A DNA stretch of 64,000 nucleotides. It comes from an uncultured Opitutaceae bacterium. Its GTDB lineage: Bacteria; Verrucomicrobiota; Verrucomicrobiia; Opitutales; Opitutaceae. The DNA lies in the NCBI GenBank assembly GCA_903862935.1, contig CAIOZY010000028.1, positions 1 through 64,000 of the forward strand, given 5' to 3'. This document shows positions 23,882-33,376 of this stretch, in pieces. The position numbers and the translations under genes were made by a program. The notes beneath the pieces are model-generated. The model had not been told where the DNA came from. It searched no databases and saw only the letters and a program-made list of their open reading frames with translations. Within the stretch, counting starts at the first letter, position 1. The number at the start of each line of letters is the position of its first letter.

Positions 23882-24409
23882 TCATCCCGCAGCGGGTCTC
23901 TGCGGGGCCTCCTGAAGGAGCGACGCAAGGTCGAGCGGCTCGGTGCCCATGGCGAGGCCGCCGTCGGCGGTGCGTGGCCACTGCCCAGCAGGGCGGTCCC
24001 AGTAGAGTTCGATCCCATTTCCATCCGGGTCGCGCAGGTAGATCGCCTCACTCACGCCGTGATCGGCCGCGCCGTCGAGGGGCAGCCCGGCTGCTATGAC
24101 CCGGCCCACAGCTGCGGCAAGTTCGACGCGATTCTGGAAGAGGATTGCGACATGGTAGAGGCCGGTTGTCCCCCGGGGGGGCGGCTGGCCGCCCGCGCTC
24201 TCCCAGGTGTTGAGGCCCAGGTGGTGATGGTACCCACCAAACGACAGAAAGACGGCTTGTGACCCGTAGCGCTGCGTGACTGAGAATCCGAGCACGTCGC
24301 GGTAGAACTTGAGCGATCGGTCCAAGTCGGCGACCTTGAGGTGGACATGGCCGATGCTCGCCTTCGGGGCAGATACTCCGGCCGTTTCGAGCGGTTGGTG
24401 GACTTTCAT
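23882..24409 (-). CDS. VOC-superfamily protein (ring-cleavage dioxygenase/glyoxalase-like)
   Basis: 175 residues. An extended VOC module opens SIGHVHLKVADLDRSLKFYRDVLGF and continues YHHHLGLNTWESAGG; a second half has GLYHVAILFQNRVEL and SEAIYLRDPDGNGIELYWDRP. The His and Glu metal ligands are in the usual places (IGHVHL; GIELYW). The length and the LGLN-W-E segment are closest to catechol 2,3-dioxygenase-like proteins, but a resistance or isomerase role is possible. I chose the ATG at 24409 because the domain begins soon after; the ATG at 24439 adds ten residues with no family similarity. Confidence 0.75.
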   Translation of the reverse strand: MKVHQPLETAGVSAPKASIGHVHLKVADLDRSLKFYRDVLGFSVTQRYGSQAVFLSFGGYHHHLGLNTWESAGGQPPPRGTTGLYHVAILFQNRVELAAAVGRVIAAGLPLDGAADHGVSEAIYLRDPDGNGIELYWDRPAGQWPRTADGGLAMGTEPLDLASLLQEAPQRPAAG

Positions 24410-24611
24410 GAGTGAATCTTGTCGATAGTGGAATGTCACGAGTCCCCCTTCGGGGCGCGTGCTTAACGCTTGCCGCTGGGCTCAGCGAAATCGAGCACAC
24501 ATTGTTGTGCATGCCCGCAGATCTCTCCCTAAGTTCGCCCGGGTGGAATCCAGAAATCCCCGGGCTTTCGCAAGGGGCCAATACCTCACTCCATGGTGGC
24601 AGCTCAGGTGC

Positions 24612-26192
24612 TCAGTGCAGCTGGATCAGCGACGGTGTCGCGTAGGCCGCCGGGTCCGTCGTCGCGAGGAATGAGAGCTGGACGAGCAGCCGGAAGACGT
24701 CGCGGTTCTGTGTCGAGGACGGCTGCCCTGGTAGGTCCGGCGGGTCGGCAACCACATAGTGGCGGCCGGCATAATTGAGTTCGGCGACGACATGGCCGAT
24801 GCGTGTGGCCGATGTAGGAATCAGATCGAGCGTGGCGTGGTCCTCAAGATCGGGAAGGGGCGCCCAGTACAGGGGCTCGCCTTGGGGCGCCAGAGGTATT
24901 GGGGCTGTCTTTGATATAGTCCTGATATCAACGATTCTGGGTGGCGCGGGCCGCGCAGGGCGGCGGGCTATCTCTCCGCCTCCGTCTCCCTGAAAATAAT
25001 CCCTGAAGAGGCGGAATCCATCGCCCTCGTTGGCGAGGGCGTTCATCACGGTGATCAGGGAACGCATGATCAGACGCACGCGGAAGGGCCCGTTGCCCTG
25101 CGGCTTGTCTGCGACTTCAAACCCCTTGAAGACCAGAAGATTGAAACGGTTGATGGGATCGTCCCAGCCCCAGTATGCCTTCTGTTCAGCGAGGGCATTG
25201 CACAGGGCGAATGACGTATCGTTCGCAATGATCTGGAAGTAGAAATCCTTACCGGGCTGGCCCGACTTGCCGGCAGCGCCCCCGGCCTTCGGGGGTGAGG
25301 TCCCAGATCCCTCCTCCGAAGCGCCTTTCTGCAGTGCCGAGGTCAGGGTCTTCAGAAGAGACGTTAGAGCCTTCGCCTCGTCCTGGGGCTCTTCGGCAAC
25401 CTTTGCCTGCTTCGCTCCGGGCTTCGTTTCCGAGTCGCCAACCGCCAGATACAGGAGCCCGTGCCGCTGATATTCACGGGCGAGAGCGCAGGCGCGAAGG
25501 AACCGGTCGTAATGACCCTTTGGACCGTCAGGCGCGACATCGACCGGATCTTTCGGATCACGAATCCCCTGCCAGGGATCGTTTTCCAGAATCTCGGTTC
25601 GATCGTCTTTTTTGGGCTCGGATACCGCCGTTTCGCCGGCCCTGCCGCGGCCCTCCCTCCCATGGGCCAGTCCTGCCTGCTCCGCCGGCACTTCATCTCC
25701 GGTCACAGCATCCGGGAAGATCTCGATTTTCTCGATCAGGACCCTCATCAGCAGATCGATCGGCCAACCCTCCTCGTACAGGTCATAGAACACCTCGGGC
25801 TTGATCGGCTGCAGAAGCTGCTGGGCGAACTTGTCGCCGGCTAGGGGAACGAGCGTGAACACGGGCTGGTGGGTTGCCGTGCCGCTGAGCGTGCCGTTGG
25901 CGACGTGAAAATTCGTAGCGCCGTTGTTAGTGAGCCCAATCTCCTTGTTGTCCCCTAGCCCGAGCTGCGAGGTGAAGGTGTAGCTCGCGGAAATCTGGGT
26001 GAGCTGGAAGAAGTACGTGGGCTCGTGCTCGTGGAGCCGGGCCAGGTTGAGCAGCATCTGCCGGTTCTGGGTGTCGGCGTAGACATCGCCGTAGTCGTTG
26101 AACGACCGTCTGAGTGCCGGCCGGCTCGCGCACCCACCAAAAAGTGTCAGGGCGCACACGACCGCGAGAACGCTTGGGGTTGGGCGCATCAC
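24612..26192 (-). CDS. large outer-membrane-type lipoprotein, unknown function
   Basis: 526 residues with signal and lipobox LFGGC near residue 21, so it is membrane-anchored. The N-terminal part contains NDYGDVYADTQNRQMLLNLARL and a beta-rich stretch (SYTFTSQLGLGDNKEIGL). A central charged Lys/Glu/Gly-rich linker of about 130 residues is low-complexity, and a second folded block follows (YFQIIANDTSFALCNAL, RSLITVMNALANEGDGFRLF). No named domain was recognised. It lies downstream of the minus-strand sigma factor and ends in a gap. A cell-envelope role is inferred from the lipobox only. Confidence 0.7.
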   Translation of the reverse strand: MMRPTPSVLAVVCALTLFGGCASRPALRRSFNDYGDVYADTQNRQMLLNLARLHEHEPTYFFQLTQISASYTFTSQLGLGDNKEIGLTNNGATNFHVANGTLSGTATHQPVFTLVPLAGDKFAQQLLQPIKPEVFYDLYEEGWPIDLLMRVLIEKIEIFPDAVTGDEVPAEQAGLAHGREGRGRAGETAVSEPKKDDRTEILENDPWQGIRDPKDPVDVAPDGPKGHYDRFLRACALAREYQRHGLLYLAVGDSETKPGAKQAKVAEEPQDEAKALTSLLKTLTSALQKGASEEGSGTSPPKAGGAAGKSGQPGKDFYFQIIANDTSFALCNALAEQKAYWGWDDPINRFNLLVFKGFEVADKPQGNGPFRVRLIMRSLITVMNALANEGDGFRLFRDYFQGDGGGEIARRPARPAPPRIVDIRTISKTAPIPLAPQGEPLYWAPLPDLEDHATLDLIPTSATRIGHVVAELNYAGRHYVVADPPDLPGQPSSTQNRDVFRLLVQLSFLATTDPAAYATPSLIQLH

Positions 26193-26230
26193 GCGCCGGA
26201 GCCTAGGGGATTGTCCCCGAATGGCAATTT

Positions 26231-26264
26231 CGGAATCGCTCCGGCGGGCGCGCCGGCCGTTCCG
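26231..26264. terminator. stem-loop between sigma factor and lipoprotein genes
   Basis: CGGAA pairs with TTCCG and CCGGC with GCCGG across 26231-26264, just beyond the sigma-factor stop at 26272. No run of T follows on either strand, so it may be a weak or Rho-associated terminator. Confidence 0.35.
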
Positions 26265-26271
26265 GGCAGTT

Positions 26272-27171
26272 CTAAGCGACGAGGGACGACTGGGACTCGC
26301 GCTCGGCGAGCCTGCGGCGGATCTTCATCAGCGCCATCTGTTGCAGCTGGCGGATCCGCTCGCGGGTCACATTGAAGCGCTTGCTCACCTCTTCGAGAGT
26401 CATCTCGTCCCCGCCGCTCAAGCCGAAGCGCAGCCGGATGATCTCCGCCTCGCGCTTGTCGAGCGAGGCGACCATTTCCCTCAGGTCCGATGACAGGTCC
26501 TTTGCCCGGAGCTGGTCGGAGGGCATGGCGGCGCCCTCGTCCCGCACGATGTCGCCCAGGGAGGCCGAGTCCGAGGTCTCCCCAAGGGGGGCGTCGAGCG
26601 AGGCAGGCTGGACCGAGACCGACTTCAGGTGGGAAACCTTGCTGACGGGCAGGTTCAGCTCGATCGCGAGCTCCTCGTCAGTGGGCTCGCGGCCCAGCTC
26701 GTCGGTTAGGGTCCGGGTCATCTTCCGCATCTGCGAGATCCGGGCGACCGCGTGAACGGGCAGCCGGATTGTCTTGGACTGGTTGGCCAGAGCCCGTTGC
26801 ATCGACTGCTTGATCCACCAGGAGGCGTACGTGCTGAGCTTTCCGCCCTTTCGGGGGTCATAGCGGTCCACGGCCTTCACCAGACCGATATTGCCCTCGC
26901 TGATCAGGTCGAGCAGCGGAAGGCCGAAGTCCCGATAGTCCATGGCGATCTTAACCACCAGGCGCAGGTTCGCCTGGATCATGTGACTTCGGGCTGCCTG
27001 ATCGCCCCGGCGGATCTTGGCGGCAAGCTTTAGCTCCTCGTCAAGGGTCAGAAGCGGCGTCTTGCCAATCTCCTGAAGGTAGGCGCTGAGGCTGTCGCGT
27101 TCCGGCGGCGCCTCCCTCTCGGGAGCGGGTGCGGGACGTTCGGATGTGATGGACGGGGAAAAGTGTCTCAT
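26272..27171 (-). CDS. alternative sigma-70 factor (RpoD/RpoS-like)
   Basis: 299 residues, shorter than the main RpoD at 44847 and lacking its region 1.1. Region 1.2 (DSLSAYLQEIGKTPLLT), region 2 (ANLRLVVKIAMDYRDFGLPLLDLISEGNIGLVKAVDRYDPRKGGKLSTYASWWIKQSM), region 3 and region 4.2 ([29 protein letters not shown]) are all present. It is a group 2 sigma factor. The start at 27171 lies about 18 codons before region 1.2, and no good ribosome-binding site is seen. The in-frame start upstream would add 22 unrelated residues. A stress or stationary-phase role is possible but not shown. Confidence 0.85.
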   Translation of the reverse strand: MRHFSPSITSERPAPAPEREAPPERDSLSAYLQEIGKTPLLTLDEELKLAAKIRRGDQAARSHMIQANLRLVVKIAMDYRDFGLPLLDLISEGNIGLVKAVDRYDPRKGGKLSTYASWWIKQSMQRALANQSKTIRLPVHAVARISQMRKMTRTLTDELGREPTDEELAIELNLPVSKVSHLKSVSVQPASLDAPLGETSDSASLGDIVRDEGAAMPSDQLRAKDLSSDLREMVASLDKREAEIIRLRFGLSGGDEMTLEEVSKRFNVTRERIRQLQQMALMKIRRRLAERESQSSLVA

Positions 27172-27314
27172 GGAAATGTTAAGAGGAGGAGCCGCGGTCA
27201 CCCGCGTCCCATGCGGTGAACACGACCAGCACGACAAGAATGGCGGCTTGGATGATCATCGGTAATGGAGATAGTTGACTGTTTGGTAAAAAATTTGATC
27301 CACGAAAAATGATA

Positions 27315-27926
27315 TCATGCAACAGCCGCTGACCGGGCCCTCAACAGGTCCAGTCCCATCGCCGGCAGGTGCCGGATGACCTCGGGATCGTTCATGATGC
27401 GCCCCTGGCTCACGACCCCTTCGATCAGGCCCACCAGACTGGCTGCCTTTTCGACTGGGTCGCAGGGCTCGATGGACCCGTCCGCCACCGCGTCGCGGAT
27501 CGCCGACTCGTAGTACCGCCGCTTGCAGGCGCAGATCTCTCTGATCTTGGCTCCGAGCTTTTCATCGCGAGTGCTAATCTCTGTACCCAAGGAACATACG
27601 GGACATCCAAGAACCTTCCCCGATCTCTCCTTGGACTCCACCTGCCGCTTGTAAATGGCCTGAAGGTAGTCCGTAAGCCGCTTGAGGGGCTCAATCGACG
27701 GTGAAAACTGGGCGTCCAGCTGGGGCTTCCATTTCTCGCTCCAAAGGGCGTCCACCGCAGCCACCGCTAGATCGGACTTCGAGTGGAAAAAATAGTAAAA
27801 GCTCCCCTTGTTGACGTCCGCCCTCCGGCAGATGTCATCGATCGTGATAGCCCCATAGCTCTCCTCCCACATGAGATCGAGCGCGGCCTCCATCAGGTGC
27901 TGTCTGGCGTCACTTGTTCTACCCAT
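27315..27926 (-). CDS. TetR-family repressor
   Basis: 203 residues from the ATG at 27926. The N-terminal helix-turn-helix is TIDDICRRADVNKGSFYYFFHSKSDLAVAAVDALW. The ligand-binding domain contains VLGCPVCSLGTEISTRD, a Cys-bearing version of the GCxxGNL motif seen in AcuR/COG1309-type regulators, and CACKRRYY. The longer frame from TTG at 27953 would run across the operator, so the internal ATG is preferred. No obvious target is adjacent; the gene probably represses itself through 27936-27955, and the divergent genes are not nearby. Confidence 0.85.
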   Translation of the reverse strand: MGRTSDARQHLMEAALDLMWEESYGAITIDDICRRADVNKGSFYYFFHSKSDLAVAAVDALWSEKWKPQLDAQFSPSIEPLKRLTDYLQAIYKRQVESKERSGKVLGCPVCSLGTEISTRDEKLGAKIREICACKRRYYESAIRDAVADGSIEPCDPVEKAASLVGLIEGVVSQGRIMNDPEVIRHLPAMGLDLLRARSAAVA

Positions 27927-27935
27927 GACCGGAAT

Positions 27936-27955
27936 AGTTGACCTTTTAGTCAACT
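27936..27955 (-). promoter_or_regulatory. palindromic operator of the TetR-type repressor
   Basis: AGTTGAC-N6-GTCAACT is a perfect 7-bp inverted repeat whose inner edge lies 9 bp upstream of the TetR start codon. A half-site with the same tAGTTGACT sequence occurs at 27270-27280 beyond the gene's 3' end. It is well placed for autorepression. Confidence 0.72.
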
Positions 27956-27990
27956 TGGCAAGAACAAAGCGCCCCTAGGAACCTATCCCC

Positions 27991-29091
27991 TTAGCGCAGC
28001 TGCAGTGAGTCCGCCTCGTAAATTAACCCAAGCTGCGGAATAACAACGGCTTTTCTATTTCCTTCGCGTCTGGCCCGGCCGGCGATCCAGGCCTCATGGC
28101 CCGCCGCCTTTGCAGCCGCAACCGTGTCCTCGGCAAGGCCGGGCGGAACCCAGACCGCAAACCCAATTCCCATGTTGAAGGTCCCGTAGGCCTCCCGGGT
28201 TGAGATGGGCCCCTGGGACATGAGGAAGCGGAACAGCGGCGGGGCCTCCCGCACCGAGGTGATCTCGTGGACAAAGGGCTCCTCAAGCCGCATGAGCTTG
28301 CGCCAACCGTGCCCGGTCACGTGGGCAGCATACTTGAGCGTGATGCCCCGCTTCTGGCACTCGGCGACAAAGCCGACATAGATCGCCGACGGGGCGAGCA
28401 GCGCCTCCCCGAACTCCTCCCCGGTCTCCAGGCGACTGCGATAGCCCTGCGGCAGGCGCTCGGCGAGCTGCCGGCAGAGGGTCAGGCCGTTGGTGTGGAC
28501 CCCGTTCGAGGCCAAAAATACGATCGCATCGCCGTCGGAGACGTCACCGAGGATGCGGTGGGACTTGGGCTCGATGCGGCCAACAGAGGATCCCCCCAGG
28601 ACGATGGCCCCCGGCACGACAACGCCGCGCAGGGTCGGGGTCTCCCCTCCCCCCCAGACGGCGCCCGCGGCCCGGCACCCTGCCGCGAATCCCTCGGCCA
28701 GCTCCGAGGCGCGCAGTCCGTCGGCAAACCATTCCGAGTCACCCACGGCCGCGTGCATCGCCACCGAGATGGGCAGCGCCCCGCAGGTCACCAAGTCGTT
28801 AACGATCGTCGCAACCGTATCGATCCCGATCGAGCGGTAGTGGCATTTCCCGGTAGCGCGGGCGACCTCGTCGGCCACCAGATTCTTTGTGCCGAGGCCC
28901 TCCTCGACATGGGCAAGGTAATGGCCGGCCGCCTCCACGAGGTAGGCGCTTTCGCCGCGCACCGCCGGAGGCTCCGCATAGCCGCGGCCGGCGAGCAGGC
29001 CGGAGGTCTCGCGCGCAGCCTTCTGGCACGCGCGCTTGAATGCGTCGAGCCGGTCGTAGTTGACCCCGGAGGCCTCGTAGCTCAGCGCCAT
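27991..29091 (-). CDS. purM: phosphoribosylformylglycinamidine cyclo-ligase
   Basis: 366 residues of the PurM/AIR synthetase family. Motifs include YEASGVNYDRLD at the start, GTKNLVADEV, SIGIDTVATIVNDLVTCGALP, GGGETPTLRG and, later, GHGWRKLMRLEEPF and FNMGIGFAVWV. It closes the imidazole ring in purine synthesis. The start lies 4 bp after the purF stop, so it is the last gene of the infA-xerD-pur cluster. The family is typically about 340-350 residues; the extra length is spread through the protein. Confidence 0.92.
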   Translation of the reverse strand: MALSYEASGVNYDRLDAFKRACQKAARETSGLLAGRGYAEPPAVRGESAYLVEAAGHYLAHVEEGLGTKNLVADEVARATGKCHYRSIGIDTVATIVNDLVTCGALPISVAMHAAVGDSEWFADGLRASELAEGFAAGCRAAGAVWGGGETPTLRGVVVPGAIVLGGSSVGRIEPKSHRILGDVSDGDAIVFLASNGVHTNGLTLCRQLAERLPQGYRSRLETGEEFGEALLAPSAIYVGFVAECQKRGITLKYAAHVTGHGWRKLMRLEEPFVHEITSVREAPPLFRFLMSQGPISTREAYGTFNMGIGFAVWVPPGLAEDTVAAAKAAGHEAWIAGRARREGNRKAVVIPQLGLIYEADSLQLR

Positions 29092-29095
29092 GCGT

Positions 29096-31012
29096 CTAGT
29101 AGGAGCGCCCCTCGCTCTTTTCGTAGTAGTTTACAAAGGCCTGGTTCACGACCCGGTAGCCTCCCGGCGTCGGGTACCGCCCGGTGAAGTACCAGTCCCC
29201 CGTGTTCTGCGGAACCGCGGCGTGGAGGTTCTCGATCGTCTGGAAGATGATCTCGATATCGCCCTTCCATGCCGTGTCCCGGGGCCTCACACGGTCGACG
29301 ATCTTCGCCGAGATCTCCTCCGGGGTGAACGGCTCGTAGAGCGCCCGGACGTGGTTGACGGCGTGGGTCCCGAAGGGCTTGGCAACCTCCTCGCGGCAGC
29401 GGGCGTAGATCTCCTCCAGGATTCCCCCCCGCCCGGTCTCCTTCAGGAGTGCCACCGCCGCCTCGAAGGCGATGAATTTGCCGATTTCGGACATGTCGAT
29501 CCCGTAGCAGTCCGGGTAGCGGATCTGCGGGGCGGTCGATACGATGACGATCTTCTTCGGGTTCAGCCGAGAGAGGATCCGCAGGATCGAGCGGCGGAGG
29601 GTCGTGCCACGGACAATTGAGTCGTCCACGCACACCAGCGTGTCGGTGGGCTTCACCGAGCCGTACGTGATGTCGTAGACGTGGCTGCCGAGCTGGTTTC
29701 TGAGGTTCTCCTTGCCGATGAAGGTGCGCAGCTTGATGTCCTTGCTGACGACCTTCTCGCTGCGCGGCCAGTTCCTCAGGATCAGGTCGTCGAGAAGCTC
29801 CTCGGTGAGCTGCCCGGTGCGGCTCGCCTTCATGATCGCCGCCTTGACCTCGTCGCGCCGGATGACCCGAAGGGCCGACATGAGCCCGTAGTAGGCCACC
29901 TCGGCCGTGTTCGGGACGTAGCCGAAGACCGTGTTGTGCCAGTCCCGGCCGATCGCTGTGACGATTTGGTCGGCCAGGTTGCCTCCGAGCGCCTTGCGCT
30001 CCTGGTAGATGTCGACGTCGTTGCCCCTCGAAAAATAAATCCGCTCGAACGAGCACGAAGCGCGCGGAAGGGGCCCCGTGAAGGGCTTTGAGGTGATCTC
30101 CCCCCGCCGCTTGATCACGACCACGTTGCCCGGGGGAACCTCTTTTACCTCGTCGAGCCCCAGGTCGAACACCGTCATCAGGGGCGCCCTCTCCGAGGCG
30201 AACGCCACGACCTCGTCGTTCTGGAAATAGTGGCAGGGCCGGATCCCCGACGGGTCCCGGGCGACGAACGCATCGCCGTTCCCGATGACACCGCACAGCA
30301 CATAGCCTCCGTCCCAGTTTTTGGCGGCCCGCGTGAGAACCCGGGTGAGGTCCAGGTCCTCGCTGATCTGCCGGGAGAGCTCCTCGCCGGAAAGGTCGCG
30401 CTTGCGCAGGAACCGGTAGATGTCCTCGTGCTCCTCGTCCAGGAAGAAGCCGATCTTCTCGAGGATCGCCTGGGTGTCCGTGGCGAAGATCGGGTGCTGG
30501 CCCATGGCGATCAGGCTGTCGTTCAGCTCCCGGGTGTTCGTCAGGTTGAAGTTTCCGCACAGCGCCAGGTTGCGCGTGGGCCAGGGACTGCGCCGGAAGA
30601 ACGGGTGGCAGGCGCTCAGGTTGTACCCGCCGCTCGTTCCGTAGCGCAGGTGCCCGAGGAGCAGTTCGCCCCCGAAGTCGAAGTGCTTCTTCACCGTGTC
30701 GGAGAACTCCGGGTGGATGACGCCCAGGGCGACCGCGTCGTTGTACTGCTTGAGGAGCAGCCGGAAGATCCGGTCGAGCGGGTTCACCTTCACGTTCCTC
30801 TCCCGGTACATGAACGGCTCCCCGGCAGGCATACCCAGCTTGACGCAGGCCGCCCCCGCCCCGTCCTGCCCGCGGTTGTGCTGCTTCTCCATCAGCAGGA
30901 ACAGCTTCGTGAAGCCCCACAGGGGCGTGCCGTACTTGTCCTGGTAGTAGGAGAGGGGCTTGAGAAGGCGGACCAGCGCTACGCCGCATTCGTGGGTGAG
31001 GAGGTCGCTCAT
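29096..31012 (-). CDS. purF: amidophosphoribosyltransferase, long type
   Basis: 638 residues, longer than the roughly 500-residue E. coli/Bacillus forms. The start at 31012 gives MSDLLTHECGVALVRL, with the glutaminase nucleophile at Cys9 after processing-type residues rather than directly at Cys1. HNRGQDGAGAA, LGHLRYGTSGGYN, GNFNLTN and DPSGIRPCHYF mark the glutaminase domain. LVCVDDSIVRGTTLR marks the PRPP-binding domain. It catalyses the first committed step of purine synthesis. The longer upstream frame runs into purL and is not used. Spacing to purL is 13 bp and to purM 4 bp. Confidence 0.9.
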   Translation of the reverse strand: MSDLLTHECGVALVRLLKPLSYYQDKYGTPLWGFTKLFLLMEKQHNRGQDGAGAACVKLGMPAGEPFMYRERNVKVNPLDRIFRLLLKQYNDAVALGVIHPEFSDTVKKHFDFGGELLLGHLRYGTSGGYNLSACHPFFRRSPWPTRNLALCGNFNLTNTRELNDSLIAMGQHPIFATDTQAILEKIGFFLDEEHEDIYRFLRKRDLSGEELSRQISEDLDLTRVLTRAAKNWDGGYVLCGVIGNGDAFVARDPSGIRPCHYFQNDEVVAFASERAPLMTVFDLGLDEVKEVPPGNVVVIKRRGEITSKPFTGPLPRASCSFERIYFSRGNDVDIYQERKALGGNLADQIVTAIGRDWHNTVFGYVPNTAEVAYYGLMSALRVIRRDEVKAAIMKASRTGQLTEELLDDLILRNWPRSEKVVSKDIKLRTFIGKENLRNQLGSHVYDITYGSVKPTDTLVCVDDSIVRGTTLRRSILRILSRLNPKKIVIVSTAPQIRYPDCYGIDMSEIGKFIAFEAAVALLKETGRGGILEEIYARCREEVAKPFGTHAVNHVRALYEPFTPEEISAKIVDRVRPRDTAWKGDIEIIFQTIENLHAAVPQNTGDWYFTGRYPTPGGYRVVNQAFVNYYEKSEGRSY

Positions 31013-31025
31013 GGGTGGGTTGAGG

Positions 31026-33359
31026 CTAGCCCAGTCCAGGGCGCGCCATCTGCGCTTCGATACTCGTCTCCCACGCCCGGCGCAACTCCGCAACGGGCCA
31101 CGACACGTTCGCCTCGGGCCGCGCAAGCCTGAGGGCGAGTATCCCGTCGCCAGTGACCGCCCCGATCTCGGCGGCGTCAACGCCCGCGGCTCTCGCCGCT
31201 ACCAGGACCGCCGGCTCGTCCGCCGGCAGGACGGCCAGGACCACGCGGCCCTGGCTTTCGCCGAAGAGCAGGGCATCCGTCCGGGTAGCTGCACCTTTCG
31301 AGAGGTCGATCGCGGCGCCCAGGCCGGGAGCGGCCGGAGGGTTGTCGCCCCCGAAGAGCATCTCGCTCAGCGCAACCAGCAGCCCGCCCTCGCTTAGGTC
31401 GTGGGCCGCGCGCACGCGGCCAGCGCGGATCTGGCTCAAGAGGAGGTCCTGCAGGCTCTTCTCAACAGCGAGGTCCACCGCGGGGGCATCCCCCATCTTC
31501 AACCCGTGGATCACGCCGAGGTACTGGCTTGCGCCGAGCTCGTCCGGCCAGCCCCCGAGGAGCAGCAGGCGCTCGCCCGCGGAGCGGACATGCTGGCGCG
31601 TGACATGGGCCTCGCTCTCGATCAGGCCGACAACCCCGACTGTCGGGGTCGGGTCGATCGCCCCCTCGGGCGACTCGTTGTACAGCGACACGTTTCCGCC
31701 CACGACCGGCACATCGAAGAACCGGCACGCCTCGGCGAGCCCCCGCACGCACTCCTTCAGGGGGTGGAAGGCCTCCGGCTTGTAGGGGTTCCCAAAATTC
31801 AGGTTGTCGGTCATCGCCAACGGCACCGCCCCGGAGCAGGCGAGGTTGCGCAGGCACTCGGCCATCGCGATCAGGGCGCCGCGGTGCGGGTTAACGTAGC
31901 AGTAGCGGCCGTTGCCGTCGTTGCTGATCGCGATGAACCTCTCCGCCTCCCCGAGCCGCAGGCGGACAACCGCCGCATCGCTTCCAGGGGCGACGACGGT
32001 GCCGTGCTGCACCATGTGGTCGTACTGCCGGTAGATCCACCGCTTGGAGGCAATCGTCGGGTGGGAAAGAAGCCTCGGCAGGGCGGCGCAGACGCCCGCG
32101 CAATCCAGGTCGGCAAGGCCGGCCGGGGTCCACGCCCGGGCCGCGACCGGTCCGGGCCCCTCGCGGGCCTCGCGCTGGTAGACCGGGGCCTCGTCGGTCA
32201 GCGTCCGTGCCGGGATGTCGGCGACAACCGTGCCGTGGTGCCGGACCACCATCCGGCCTGTGTCCGTCACAAACCCGACCCGCGAAGCGTGCAGGTCCCA
32301 CTTCTCAAAGATCTGCTCGATCTCGCGCTCGCGGCCCTTCTTCACGATCACGAGCATCCTCTCCTGGGACTCGGAGAGCATGATCTCGTAGGAGTTCATC
32401 CCGGTCTCCCTCTGGGGAACCTTGTCGAGTTCGATCTCGATTCCGGCGCCGCCGCGGCTGGCGGTCTCGCAGGTTGAACAGGTCAGCCCGGCGGCCCCCA
32501 TGTCCTGGATCCCCACCACGAGCTCCGGAACGGACATCATCTCGAGGCAGGCCTCGATCAGGAGCTTCTCCATGAAGGGGTCCCCCTTCTGGACGGCGGG
32601 CCGGTCGGCCGAGCTTTCCGCGCTGAGCTCCTTCGAGGCGAAGGCAGCCCCTCCCAGCCCGTCGCGGCCCGTCGCGGCGCCGACGTAATAGACCGGGTTG
32701 CCCACCCCCGTCGCCTTGCCCCGGCGGATCTGGTCGTGGCGGAGCGTTCCCAGGCACAGGGCGTTCACGAGCGGGTTTCCCTCGTAGGATCGGTCAAAGT
32801 AGACGTCGCCGCCGATCGTCGGGACCCCGACGCAGTTGCCATAGTGGGAAATCCCGGCGACCACGCCCCGCAGGAGCCTCTTGGTCGCGGGCGAACTCAG
32901 GTCGCCAAAGCGCAGGGAATTGGTGAGCAAGACCGGCCGGGCCCCCATCGTGAAAATGTCGCGGATGATCCCGCCCACCCCGGTCGCCGCGCCCTCAAAC
33001 GGCTCGACTGCGCTCGGGTGGTTGTGCGACTCGATCTTGAAGGCGATCGCCCAGCCGTTGCCTATGTCGACGATGCCCGCGTTCTCCTCGCCGGCCTTGA
33101 CGAGCACGCGCCCGAACCCGGCCCCGATATGCTTCTTCTCGGTGGGAAACCCCTTCAGCAGGGGCCGCGTGTTCTTGTAGGAGCAGTGCTCCGACCACAT
33201 GACCGAGAAGATCCCCAGCTCGGTCAGGGCCGGATCCCGGCCCAGCGCAGCGCGGATCCTCGCGTACTCGTCGGGGAGCAGTCCGTGCTTCTTGACGAGC
33301 GCGGGCGTGATCGGCTGGTTTAAGACCGGGTCGGGATTGGGCGGAAAAGGCTCGGTCAT
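31026..33359 (-). CDS. purL: phosphoribosylformylglycinamidine synthase, large subunit
   Basis: 777 residues, the small PurL class that works with separate PurS and PurQ. Family segments include [72 protein letters not shown] and [16 protein letters not shown] near the ATP site, with [22 protein letters not shown] in the second half. It converts FGAR to FGAM using ammonia from PurQ. It is 17 bp after purQ and 13 bp before purF. Slightly long for the class, with no truncation seen. Confidence 0.92.
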   Translation of the reverse strand: MTEPFPPNPDPVLNQPITPALVKKHGLLPDEYARIRAALGRDPALTELGIFSVMWSEHCSYKNTRPLLKGFPTEKKHIGAGFGRVLVKAGEENAGIVDIGNGWAIAFKIESHNHPSAVEPFEGAATGVGGIIRDIFTMGARPVLLTNSLRFGDLSSPATKRLLRGVVAGISHYGNCVGVPTIGGDVYFDRSYEGNPLVNALCLGTLRHDQIRRGKATGVGNPVYYVGAATGRDGLGGAAFASKELSAESSADRPAVQKGDPFMEKLLIEACLEMMSVPELVVGIQDMGAAGLTCSTCETASRGGAGIEIELDKVPQRETGMNSYEIMLSESQERMLVIVKKGREREIEQIFEKWDLHASRVGFVTDTGRMVVRHHGTVVADIPARTLTDEAPVYQREAREGPGPVAARAWTPAGLADLDCAGVCAALPRLLSHPTIASKRWIYRQYDHMVQHGTVVAPGSDAAVVRLRLGEAERFIAISNDGNGRYCYVNPHRGALIAMAECLRNLACSGAVPLAMTDNLNFGNPYKPEAFHPLKECVRGLAEACRFFDVPVVGGNVSLYNESPEGAIDPTPTVGVVGLIESEAHVTRQHVRSAGERLLLLGGWPDELGASQYLGVIHGLKMGDAPAVDLAVEKSLQDLLLSQIRAGRVRAAHDLSEGGLLVALSEMLFGGDNPPAAPGLGAAIDLSKGAATRTDALLFGESQGRVVLAVLPADEPAVLVAARAAGVDAAEIGAVTGDGILALRLARPEANVSWPVAELRRAWETSIEAQMARPGLG

Positions 33360-33376
33360 CGCGGCAGGGTGCGGGC

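Noticed and set aside
29082-30989. 635-codon minus-strand frame overlapping purF
   Set aside because: Arg/Pro/Gly-rich alternate frame of purF, which has full catalytic motifs.
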